The notes under the pieces: generated by a model | The model's database searches: none | What the model saw: the letters and a program-made list of their open reading frames with translations, nothing else | What the model was told of the DNA's origin: nothing | Program-made: the position numbers and the translations under genes | DNA from: Eutreptiella sp. 'Long Island Sound 2002' | Taxonomy: Eukaryota > Euglenozoa > Euglenophyceae > Eutreptiales > Eutreptiaceae | Length of the DNA stretch: 64,000 nt | NCBI GenBank assembly: GCA_964036045.1 | Contig: OZ038383.1 | Coordinates: 10,246,430-10,310,429, forward strand | Reading direction: 5' to 3' | In this document: piece after piece, positions 33,121-43,800 of the stretch | How the letters are laid out: every line of letters starts with the position of its first letter | Numbering within the stretch: the first letter of the stretch is position 1

Positions 33121-34612
33121 TTGCCTCGCGGCTCGACGGCCCCTGCCTACGCAAGGGGCTCTCCCGCATGAAGCCCTCAGCGCTAGGACTAGACGGGTGG
33201 AGCTTGGCCGACCTCCGCTCCCTCCCCGACAGGCTGCTGGGCTGGCTGGCGGACCTCCTGCGTGAGGTGGAGCGCCTTGGCAAGTGGCCGGCCCGCCTGG
33301 CCGAGGGCTACACGGCCCTCATCCCCAAGGAGGGCCCGCCAGGCCCCCTGAACACCCGCCCACTCACGGTCCCGTCCATGGTCTACCGGCTGTGGGCGGG
33401 CGTGCGCTTGGTGGACGCCATTGCGTGGTAGGAGTCCTGGGCCCACCCGGCGGCCTTTGGTTTCCGCCCCGCCTGAAGCGCCCTGGACGGGGCGGCAGTG
33501 ACACAGGTCCCTAGAGCTGTGTCGCCTCCGAGGATGGGCCGTCGCGGGGATGAGCATCAACTACGTCAAATGTTTCGATCTCATCCCCCAGGCGGTCGTG
33601 TTGGCCCTGGCGTTGGAGCTGGGCATGGACCCGGGCACGTGCCCTGCCCTCAGGGCCATGTACAAGCAGCTCCGCCCTCGGCCTGTGGTGGCAGGCCACC
33701 AACGGCATCCTCCAGGGGTCCCCCCTGTCGGTGATCCTCGTGAATGTGCTCACCACGATCTGGAAATGGGAGGTGGACTCCCTGCGCCGGCAGGTGTGCG
33801 CCCGGACAGCCGCCCTCCCCCCAGACCTAGACGAGGACGCAGCGGACGACTTGGAGCCGGGGGCCCCACTCCCCCTCAAGGATGCCGGCCCTGGCTACGC
33901 GGCGCTGGGGTCGTAGGGCTATGCGGATGACACCCAGGCAGTGGCCCTGGGTGCGGCCTCCCTCCAGGGGACGGTCCCCGCGACGGAGGAGTGGCTGTAG
34001 GTCACGGGGCAGGACGTCCGCGTGGACAAGTCCTGCTCCTGGGTCCAGGGGGAACAGGGCGCCCCGGCGGTGCTGCTCCGGGGGGTCCCCATCCCGCTGG
34101 CGGCGACCTTCCGCCACCTCAGCGTTGGCATCGCCATTGGGGGCTCCAAGATCACGGGACCGGTTCTGTCCCGGCGCTTGGAGGCGGGGTGGAGCGCCCT
34201 GCGTCGCCTCCCCCACCTCGCAACCCATGACCGGCGAGAGCGGGCCATCAGCACCCTGGTCACCCCGCTGGAGCTCCATGGGGTGGCCGTAGCGCCGCTG
34301 ACGGAGCCCGATCTGCGGGGGCTAGAGACCGCAGTAGTGCGGGCCCTGTGGGGAGCAACGCGCTTGTCTCGGGCCAAGGAGGTCGTCTTCACCGTCCTTT
34401 CCAAGGGGCACCGCGTATCCCCGGTCATGCACACGCGGTATGAGCGCCTCCTATGGCTGGCCCGCGTGGCCCGGTGGCCGGGGGTCACCCAGGTCTTCGC
34501 CCAGGCTATCTGGGAATCGGGGGGCCGCCCACCCGGGACGGGCCCGATGGGGCGCGCGCTCCGCACGGCGGCCTCCCTGGGCTGGACCTCACGCGAGGGC
34601 TGGTCGTGCTAG
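33110..34612 (+). pseudogene. LINE-1 reverse transcriptase, catalytically damaged
   Basis: Motifs in order: SALGLDGWSLADLRSLPDRL; ALIPKEGPPGPLNTRPLTVP then SMVYRLWA; TAG at 33429; AAFGFRPA; TGA at 33474; motif A as SINYVKCFDLIP, where Asn (33559-33561) replaces the metal-binding Asp; a frameshift between 33600 and 33760; TAG at 33914; motif C GYADDTQA at 33917-33940; TAG at 33998; then the thumb (VRALWG, YERLLWLARVARWP). The Asn alone should abolish polymerase activity. Confidence 0.75.
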
Positions 34613-35142
34613 GACGTTCAGGGCAAGAACACCCCTTGCACTTCGTGCAGGAGCCGCTCCGCCAGCTCCAGCACCGGGTCCGGGACAACCTTCGCTGCCA
34701 CTCCTCGCGCCAGCTTGAGGCGCGGCGCCCGGTCACCTTCAGTGGGCTCGGCGACGGGGCGGACGGCCCGGCCTGCCGCGCGGCGCTGCGGGCGGCCTCC
34801 ACGGAGTGGGAGAAGTCGTTGCTGCGCGGCCTCATGGCCGGGGCCATGTGGACAGCGGCCCGAGTGTCGGGCCACGGCATGCGGACCAACTCCGCGTGCC
34901 CCCACTGCAGCGCGGCGCACGAGGACGAAGTCCACATCCTGTGGGAATGCCCGGAGTGGGACGATGCCAGGGGGACGTGGCTCCCGTGGCTGAGCAACGC
35001 GGCGGGGGCCATTCCCCACCTGGGACCGCCGGACCAGTGGCCGTCATGCCTGCGGAAAGTGGGCCTCTTTCCCCTCCGACTGGTGCAGGGTGTGGACCGG
35101 GACCTCCTCAACGAGTTCCTGTACTGCCTTTACGGCATGTAG
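34560..35142 (+). pseudogene. LINE-1 C-terminal region with CCHC zinc knuckle
   Basis: The frame resumes after a shift: HPLHFVQEPLRQLQHRVRDN…WEKSLLRGLMAGAMWTAARV. It continues to CPHCSAAHEDEVHILWEC at 34897-34950 (C-x2-C-x7-H-x4-C), the knuckle commonly found after the RT of non-LTR elements. It ends LLNEFLYCLYGM with TAG at 35140, after which the same frame reads LAVLAARMAAS. Confidence 0.65.
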
Positions 35143-35759
35143 CTGGCGGTCCTCGCCGCCCGCATGGCAGCCAGTCAGGGGGACCAGCCGGGCCACGGGG
35201 ACTCCCTCTTTCCAGACCAGCCGCACCCGCGGCCCCGCAACCCCTACCCCTGCCGGGGGACACAATCCGCCACCAACCGCGGCTCCGGCCGGGGGCCCCG
35301 CCGGACTGGCGGTGGCCCCAGGACTTCATCCACGACCTGGTCCGGTTGGCCCGGGCGCTTGCGTGGATGCCGGAGCCGGCGAAGGTCTCTTGGGCTGAGT
35401 TGGCCCTGGATTATGAGGCGTTTGTGGGGCGGGCGCTCCCAGCCTCCCTGGACTACCGGCTGCGGGGCACGCGCCTGCCCCTGGGGGAGCGGGCCCAAAT
35501 TCTGCGCAAGGCAGTGGGCCTGGCGGAGCGCCATCTAGCGGCGGGTACGCTGCTGAGTGGGGCCCCGCTGGGGCGCTGCCGCTCGCTCCTCCCCCTGGGA
35601 GGCCGCATGTGCACGGGACTTTCGGCCCGCCCGTACTTCGCGGCGCGCCACGAGGTGATGCTGCAACTTATGCGCCTGGCGGCGCACTGCCGCGACTCGT
35701 GGGTCCGACGCTTGCGAGCGCCTGCCCGCATGCGGCCACCACTGGGCGACCGCTTTTAA
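35143..35759 (+). pseudogene. LINE-1 C-terminal extension
   Basis: After another shift the frame reads FIHDLVRLARALAWMPEPAK, VSWAELALDYEAFVGRALPA, TRLPLGERAQILRKAVGLAE, RCRSLLPLGGRMCTGLSARP and HEVMLQLMRLAAHCRDSWVR, ending TAA at 35757. The well-kept amphipathic pattern says it was under selection in the active element. No named domain. Confidence 0.6.
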
Positions 35760-36900
35760 ATGGATTATTTCCCCCGTCCCCTCGAGGGGGGGCCACCTCT
35801 GCTCCCGCATGCCCGGAGGCCCCCGCGGGCGCCACCCCGAAGCGTCCCGCTCGCGGCTCCACAGCGCAGCCGCCCGCCGGGGGCGGGCAGCGTAACACAG
35901 GGCGCGCTCTGCTTGGAACATGGGGCGCCGTCGTGCGCCCGGTGCAGAAGCATGGGCTCGGGCATCAGCCGCTGCTGCCGGGTTGGCCACAAAGGCCACA
36001 CCGGCTCCTCGGCGGGCCCAAGCTGTCCGAGAGTCCCGCCCCGGGTCGCGCTGGGGCGCCAGGTGCTCATCCGTGAGGCCAGACGCGCGGGAGCGGCCGC
36101 GTTGTCCTCCTGGCTGGGACGGGCCCGCCCGGCTTCGCAGGCCCTCCCGAGCTCGGGCCCTCCGGTGACACGCCGCCGCAGGGCGCCGCCCAGGACGCTT
36201 GGTACTCGCCCCTCCTCCACACTGGGGCCCAATGACCCCAGGCCCGTGAAACGCCAGGCGCCTAACCTCCTGCTGGCTAACCGGGAGGGCCCGGGGGGGG
36301 GGGGGGGGCACAGCTAACGGGCGGGGGGGTTGCAGATCCCTCCTCACCCCCACCTGCAGGGAGGGACGACGGCCCAGGGCCGGTCCCCGCGTCTGCCTCC
36401 ACCACCACGGGGGCCACGGGAGCACTGTCTGCACCGCAGGACCCCCCCCCCCCCCCCACAATCCCCCCCGGCAGAGCGGCCCCCCTTTTCTGCCGCTCGC
36501 GTCGCTCCCTGATGTTTTCAGCCGCATTTCAGCGGCCCTGAGCAGCCGCGCATTGCCGCGGCGACGATCCCCCCCGCGGGGTTGGCGGCGGCCTCAGCCG
36601 AAGGCCACCAGGTCAGTGGCGGACATGTTCCGCGCACGCCCTCCCCCCCACATGCAGCGGTCGACGCAGCCGGTGGGAGCTCCTCTGACCCAATGGCAGA
36701 CGTGCCCTCAGCGCCTCCCCCATCCCAGTCCACACTGCCGCAGCGGCGGCAACACGGCAGGGCCAGCACGGAAGAGACCTAGTCCCCTCCGGCTCGTCCC
36801 TCCTGGCCGCCGTGCGGCGCGGGGGCTTGTAGGGGAGGCCACGGGCGCCTGAACTCGACTCGGCCCACCTCCCTGCCCCTCTGCCTCGGTACATAGGCCA
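35760..36900 (+). other. LINE-1 3' region with Cys-rich remnant
   Basis: Near 35910-36120 a + frame reads ALCLEHGAPSCARCRSMGSG then RCCRVGHKGH and VLIREARRAGAAALSSWLG, with Cys/His spacing that could have bound zinc. The rest is Pro-rich low complexity with G and C runs (36294-36308, 36440-36454). Confidence 0.4.
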
Positions 36901-36929
36901 GCGGGCGCTACAAGACGAATGCCGAATGC

Positions 36930-37790
36930 CGTATTTACATGTTTTTCACCCTGTTTGGGAATTGGGCGCGCGGCGCGCGGGGGGGGGGGGGGGGCAAACG
37001 GTACACAACCTGCTTATGCAGTTTTTCAGCCTATACAACTCAAAAATTGAAGTTTTCGAAACTTATTTTGATATTGTGGTCACCTAAAATGACCATCCAA
37101 GATACGTAAAGCATGTTTTAGCCCCTATTTGTGTAGTTTTTACCGTATTTTGTGTGTGCGTTGCTTGGGGTAGATTCTCTGCAAGGTGGACTTGCCGAAG
37201 GCAATAGAATTTTTCACATTTCGACTTTTTCTGAAACCCCTCTGGTTGCCCCTGCGATGGGTTTGGGTGATCATTTGGTGACAATACGGGTACTTGAACG
37301 CCCATGGGGACCCACGTAGTGGCCACTGGGCCCATCTGGCCCGAGCCATGGGCCCCCCAAAAGCTTCAAAATGGCTGTTTGTAGGTGGTATTGTGACCAC
37401 TCACAATGATGAAACATGCCATGTAAAGCATGTTTTGGCCCCTCTTTGTGTGTTTTTCACCCCATTTAGGTGTTTGGGGGGGGGGGGGGGGGGCTCCCAA
37501 GGGGGCTAGGGCACAACCTGCTCATGCAGTTTTCCGACCCCGGCAGCTCAAAAATGGAAATTTCTGAAACCGATTTTTTTGATACTCTGACCATCCAAAA
37601 TGATCAAATATCCCATGTAAAGCATGTTGTAGCCCCTCTTTATGTGTTGTTCACCCTATTTGGGTGGGGGGGGGGAATGGGGCACAACCTGCTTATGCAG
37701 TTTTCCAGACTCGGTCGTCCCTCTCCCCTCTTCGAGGTGCGTTGCCGAAGGCAATAGAATTTTCCACCATTTCTAAGGACCAGTTCCAAA
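36930..37790. repeat. Dispersed repeat family B, copy 2
   Basis: Carries the same modules as 13990-14985 in a different order: CATGTAAAGCATGTTTTAGC near 37105, 37425 and 37615; TTTGGGTGATCATTTGGTGA near 37263; G runs followed by CTCCCAAGG; and the shared ending with TCCCTCTCCCCTCTTCGAGG. It lies immediately between LINE-1 and the ferlin gene. Confidence 0.85.
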
Positions 37791-37811
37791 TTTTTCCCCG
37801 CCTAATTTTAG

Positions 37812-37899
37812 CCCTACACCTGGGAAGAGGAAGAGTTCCACCTCTGGATAGAAGTTGACGACTTCTTGGATGTAGCAATGCAATGGGCCAATGTAGCAG
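37812..37899 (+). CDS. Candidate first ferlin exon
   Basis: The acceptor is CTAATTTTAG; the donor is GTAGCAG|GTAGCC. The frame reads PYTWEEEEFHLWIEVDDFLD then VAMQWANVA. It ends at phase 1, which would join the CA at 38368 (Ala). No homology recognised; it could belong to an upstream gene instead. Confidence 0.4.
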
Positions 37900-40800
37900 G
37901 TAGCCAAGACTCCTGCCACACGGTCGAGGACACTTTCTCGCTCTGCCCCAGCCCTACCTTCATTTTTCATGCCCGCTCTCTCTTTCTCAATCGGAACAAT
38001 AATCATCCAATCCACGACAAAAACAAGACAAAGAGTTTGGAGTGCAGGTGCAAGTGTGGCACCAAACTGTAATACCTTGTGGCATTCACTGCCTGAAAAG
38101 CTATTGCATTCTTTGCTTGTCCATTTCTCTCTGTAATCGTCGACCAAGCAATACCACTGAGTGTCGCTCCAAAAGGCGAACACGTGAGCATAGCGCCTGC
38201 CACTATCTTTCGCAGCATGTCATGACAATTCAGCTCAGGTCATTTGTGCAAAGAACATTGGGTGTGTTTGCATGTCACAAAACCGACACCCACACTATTC
38301 CCTCTTTGCAGCATGTTTGTGTGGCACATGAATTTCTTACGCAAGCGAGACGACACCTAACTGAAAGCAACGCTTATGCCGACACGGGTGTTTTTCCACT
38401 GTATCCAAGCCCTGAACCTAATTTGCCCGGATGACGACTACGCCCCTTTGCCCTTGGCTACCATTGAGTGCTTTGATAACGATGCCCAAACCCCAAAGAT
38501 AAAGAAAGATGAAGAGCGCACCTACTCCCCATTCTGGGACTACAACTGTGTGTTCGTATCGGAGCGGGCGCACCTTCAGGACCAGACACTTGTGGTAAAG
38601 GTGTTCAACAGTGACAGCTGGATCAAGAACAAGGTGCTTGGGCAATATGTGTTTGAGTTGGCTGAAATAAACGCTCTCCCAACTCACGAATACTATCGAC
38701 AGTGGTGTGTACTGACTCATCCAGATGATGACACGGAGTGTGTTGGTTGGCTGAAGTGCACCATCACGGTCCTTTTGGAAGGGGACGTGGAACCACAACA
38801 CAGTATCGAAGATCAGGAGGACCCCTTTGCTGATCCAGAGACAGACGATGTGGACAATTTGCAAGATGCCATTCTCAAGCCCCCGAAGTTGCGGTCAGAC
38901 GGGTTCCTGCTTCATGTGGATATTCATCAAGCCTGGCATTTGCCGGCGGTGGGATTCTGGGGCACTATTGATCCTTTCATTGGTGCCAAGTTCGCAACAG
39001 GCAAGGAGGTGTGCAGTGTTGAAAATGTCTTTCTTGTCCATGTGAAAAACCTTCATGCGGCCACATTCCACAGTGCTCAGTAGCCAGGAAAGTGCAGCGA
39101 ACCTCCCCTATTTCCAAATCCTGGAACACAAAGCCTTGTACCATCTTTTCGCAATTGGTATCTCCCATAGGGGTACCTCAGAATATTGTGAAATGGCTGG
39201 GCGAGGTTTACTGGGGTGATGTGACCTTCTTTTCTGCTTCACTTGCCACTACTGGCAGCCGGAGCCACACACGGCACCGTTTTTATGCCACAACCCAAAT
39301 TCAAGCATTTTGAACTGAGCCAAGTGCAAGTGCGGGCGCCAATAGAGGCAGGGTGGAAACCACAGCAGTGTCCTTACCCCAATCAGGGAGGTGAAGGAGG
39401 CAAACAAGTGGAACACTGTCCAAAGGACCATTGAATAGACATGCGTCGAACTTAGACTGCAGTGAGCACTTCCTAGCACATACATGAATGAGACCATGAT
39501 GGCGGATTTGCGGAAGGAACTGGAAGACATTGAATTTGAGAGAAAAGCCAAGGACAAGGTTGAGGTGCTTGTGCTGTCACCGACGGTGTTGGTGGGTTGC
39601 ATGAAGCAAGGGAATCACCCGCCGTGGATGTTGCGTATGGTGGGCGCGATGTAGAAGGTGATTGTGGGCGAGGAGTTGGCAATGCCGGCGTTGGATGCGG
39701 CCAATGAGGAGGACAATGGGATTATTTGGGCCCAAAATTGGCACCAGACACGAGCAGATCAGGCCTGACGTCAAATCACATTGTTGAACTAGTGGGGTTG
39801 GAAAATGGCGTGAAGTTGGCATGTAATTGCAGTGGACACAGGTGCATATATGCCGACAGCACATCTACCATAGGATAGATGGTATTGTTTAAGGCGCTTG
39901 TGGGTATGCAAGCCCAGGCAACAATTTTGAAACGCATTCCGTACAGAATCCAGAGATCAAACATCAACATTTTGGTGTGATGGGTGACGTGGCCAACTCC
40001 ACAACCTTGTGCAACACTGGCATACCTAGAATTCCCATATACTTCAGTGAACACATTGACCTCACCACCTCATCATACACCCTCCACACTCTATTGTCTG
40101 CCTCTTTCCTCCCCCCTCCACAGTTGGATCTCAGCGTGCTTGAAGGGTCCGGTGGATTCAGTTTCGTTGGTACCAGGAGACAAGCGTCCAGAGGAATTTA
40201 AACACCCAACATCTGGAAATTTTGCATGAGGAAGTTTTCAGCTATGGCAGCAATGAATTGTGGTTTCTCACGCTAAACGAAGTCTCCCTTGTACATTTTG
40301 TATTATTGTTTGTTTGTTAGTTTTGTCTTATTGTTTTGAAATGGCTGCATTGGAGCAACCCACCCTCCCACCCTTGGAAGGGAGCGACCATTGGGTGCCG
40401 GATACCTAACATTTGGACATTCTGTATGATTTTTCAGCTATGGCAGCAATGAATTGTGGTTTGCACGTCTTGAAAGGAACCAATCCATCAATGTTGAGAC
40501 ATACATGCAATCACGCAAAGTGCCAAGCGTAAGGCACAACACTAGTGCACAATTTTGCCCAAAGGTTCTCACCCCTCTTTCCCCTTACAAAAAAGGCAAT
40601 CACTGCCACACAACGCGTTGCCACCTAATTCATAGGAAGAACAGACTAAGAAGTTGTGTTTTCCCAGTATTTCCCCTGATTTTTTTTCATTGTTCCAGGC
40701 CCATTTTACCACATTGTACCATTGCATGTCCAATTAGGCCGCTGTGATTAGTAAGATGTATTTTAGGGGGAATGAGGGATGTGCAAGTGAAAGCGTGGTT

Positions 40801-43800
40801 GACTAAATACACTGCACAGTTTGAAAATTGCAATCCCCCCCCCTCCAACTACAAAACTGTCAGAAAATAAAGACATGCCTTGTACAGTGTCCATAATGTT
40901 ACTGAAGGAACACGCGCATGTGTATTAGATTTTGCGGGGAATGAGAATGGGGGCAGGATCATGTGGTGATATTGTGACACATATTGTGAAAGAGGAGGGT
41001 TGAGCTAGACCCACATCCTCGATTATCTTCATCCCTGCCTGTTGTACATTCATTATCCTCTTATGCATTGCATTGCATTTTTGATGAGTTCGATCTTTTT
41101 CAAGGTGATCAGAGACCATAAGACTCCCCAGCCCACTGTAACCCCGGCCCTCCAGTTTGTAAATACTTCTGGACTGGATTTCCGAGTCTTCTTGTTTACC
41201 CTCTTTTCCCCCTGGTTGATTTGGTTTGCGGATGCCCTGGATGGTTATGCTGCAGCTCCTCACGGATGTATGCTGCAGTGCATGGCCTTTTTCCAGAACA
41301 TCGTCTGTTGACCCTCCCTGCTTTGACCTCAGGTGTTCACGGATCACCGCAAAAACGACCAGAACCCCACGTGGAGTGAGCGTCTCACCATCCCCATCAA
41401 AACGCCCAATGTTGCGGACACCATCCGCCTCAGCTTGTGGGATGAAACCCTGGTGGGCGATGGGGAGCTGCTGGCCTTCGAGCTAGAGTCCTTCGATCGC
41501 GTCCGAAAGGAAGGCAAGCCTAAGCAGCGCATGTACCACTTCTATGGGCACCATGGCGTGTCCCTTAAGGACGCCATCAACGAATCGCGCACAAAGGGGG
41601 ATGACGAGCCCCCACGCACCCGCTACTTAGGCAAGGTGCTAATAGGGATGCAGGTGGAGCCAGTGCCCGACCTCCGTGCCAGATACCGCAAGGACCAAAA
41701 CAAGGGGCCGACGCCCGAACCCCCCAAACACCCTGACACGACCGACTACGTGCTGTGGGCGGACATCTATCAGGCGTGCGTGTGCCGCCGAGGCAACGTG
41801 TACGTGCAGATCGAGTGGGGGGCGAAGTCGTTGCGGACGCAGGCGGTGCCGGTGAACGCGAGCAGGACGTCCTTGCCCATCTATTTTTTCGAGCAGCTTC
41901 CAGATCTCTGCATCACTGAGCCCACGGACTTGGACCAGCTGCCGATGATCGTCGTGAATTTGATGCGTGAATCATGGATAGGTTGCCCCCCCCTCCCCGT
42001 CCCTTGCCCTCCGTATCCCCCCCCCCCCCCCCCCCTGGGGACCCCCCCCCCCTTGCACAGCCCCCAGTAATATAATCTCTTGAAGGACAAACACAAGTTG
42101 AATTAAGGATCCTGAAATTGCCAAGGTTCGTCATGTGTGGTTTGGTGGAACCCGCATACTTTATCATGAATTCAGTCATGAGGTTACAACCGTACGGGAA
42201 AAGGAGGTGCAAGCGTGTTTAACCATGCGGGAGGTTGAGCTGCAAGCGTGCAACTGTGCGCCCACATTGTGCGCAACCGTGCGCGACTGTACGTGAAAAA
42301 ACTGGAAATGTGCTGCAGATTTAACCCTCTCAAGCTCTAGTTCCAGTGGTGGGTCTTGTGATTTGGCATGTTCAAGTTCTGATGAGGAAGACAAAATGCC
42401 ACAGCCAGAGCCAAATGTACGAGATGTACCCGAATCATGTGTTGAAGATGAAGTGGAGGAGGAGAAATGTACTGGGCCCCAAAGGAGGATTTGTTGTCTT
42501 GGTTGGCAAAGTATAAGCCGCAAATGGCTGTTTAAGAAGCCCGATTGCGGCGCAATGGCTGGGATACATTTCAGTCATTGAGACTTATGACTGCAAAGAA
42601 TATGGCTGATTTGAACATCCTTCCGGGACATTGTCGTGTACTGGTAGTTTTTTGAAGGATTTGTAGTATGGTGCTTGGCCTGATTGGGTGCTGACATAGT
42701 GATCTTAGCCTGGAAATAACTAGGGGGTCTTGTGCTCTTCAACATGAATAGCCCCAGCACCAATATTCTGGCATGTTCCCATTTCAGGTACACAATTGCA
42801 CCCAACTGTGCGCAAGCGTGCGTAGGCAATGCATTGCGAGCGTGCGCCCACATCGTGCGCAACCATGTGTAACCGTGCATGCAGTTGTAACCACATGTCT
42901 GATCATGATGGGGCCCCATTTCATTGATGAGCCAAAAAGCTAATGATCTTGAGCATTACACTGCGCCAAAATTCAATTTCCCCTCTGGTTACAATGGAGT
43001 TGTAGGTAGTGAAAAGGTTTGGTCTGGGCCCTCGCACGTGACCATCATTTGCTGACCATTCCTCCCGAAGGTGGGGGGACACTCACGCGATCTGTGGGGA
43101 GTCTCCACAAAGGCCCCAGACAGGTCCCGCCGCATCGCAAGCAGTCCCTCTGTCTTCTTCGCGCCCCCCGCCCTCCAGGTTGCCCTCAGTGCCCCGCAGT
43201 ACCTTTGTCGCAATACAGGCGATTGTTTATGAAATCAACATCAATTTCATACATCAATTGTAGCCCTCTCTGGTTCAGAGCACTGAGCTTCCAACCCACA
43301 CACGTAGCACTGGATTGCTTGTGGATTGGGCAGGCAAACGGACTCCCCGTCAAAGCTGTACCTTGTTGCCTTTCGACACATGTCAGTGCCTTCTCCAAAC
43401 CTTGATGCTTTGTTGGCGCATTTCGATCCTTAACCATCTGCCCCCCCCCCCCCCCCTTCCTGCGCTAACACACCCTTGTCCAAACACCGCGAACCCGTGT
43501 TTCCACCCTTGCCTTGCGTCCTTGCGGCTCAAAACACGATGAAATGAAAACTGCAATCCTCTGTTTTCGCTTTCAAGATAGATGGAGTGGGAAGAAAAGA
43601 CAAGAGGCAAACAATGCTTGACAGAAAGCATGTTCCACGCTTTTTCTGAATACTCCAATGGCGCTCCTTGAGCATGTTGATGATGGAGCAATTGCTCATT
43701 ATTGCCTGTGATTCACCACAGTGGACTAAGTATGATGTTTCTGCTGTGGCCACAGAGTTTTGAAAAGTGCGGCGCGTCCACAATTTTCGTGGAGGCGAAA

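Larger units (their letters stand above)
30239..36900 (+). mobile_element. LINE-1: decayed GC-rich non-LTR retrotransposon
   Basis: A block of about 70% G+C that differs sharply from both flanks. In order on +: ORF1-like remnants, a hydrophobic run with a 2A-like motif, AP-type endonuclease, a long linker, reverse transcriptase (PLTVPSMVYRLW, FGFRPA, INYVKCFD, GYADD), a CCHC knuckle, a C-terminal extension and a Cys-containing 3' region. Coding is broken by about five frameshifts, six TAG and one TGA. The right boundary is set by the GC drop near 36900; no poly-A or target duplication was identified. Confidence 0.85.
39009..41332. other. Ferlin intron 2.3 kb with element remnants
   Basis: Contains the small coding remnant 39484-39770, a 196-bp duplicated block (40200-40480) and AT-rich sequence. 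The flanking exons join as FATGKE|VFTDHRKNDQNPTW in phase 0. Confidence 0.6.

Noticed and set aside
27878-35142. TAA/TAG read as glutamine (ciliate-type code), because stops in gag and LINE-1 often sit at Gln-like positions
   Set aside because: About 1,400 ferlin codons contain no in-frame TAA or TAG and use CAA/CAG normally. LINE-2 has none in over 2,000 codons apart from ORF ends. LINE-1 also has TGA at an Arg-like site and TAG at Trp-like sites. Mutational decay explains all.
35535-36527. 330-codon minus-strand ORF
   Set aside because: Antisense shadow in a GC-rich coding element; Arg/Pro/Ala-rich with no motif, while the + strand carries recognisable LINE domains.
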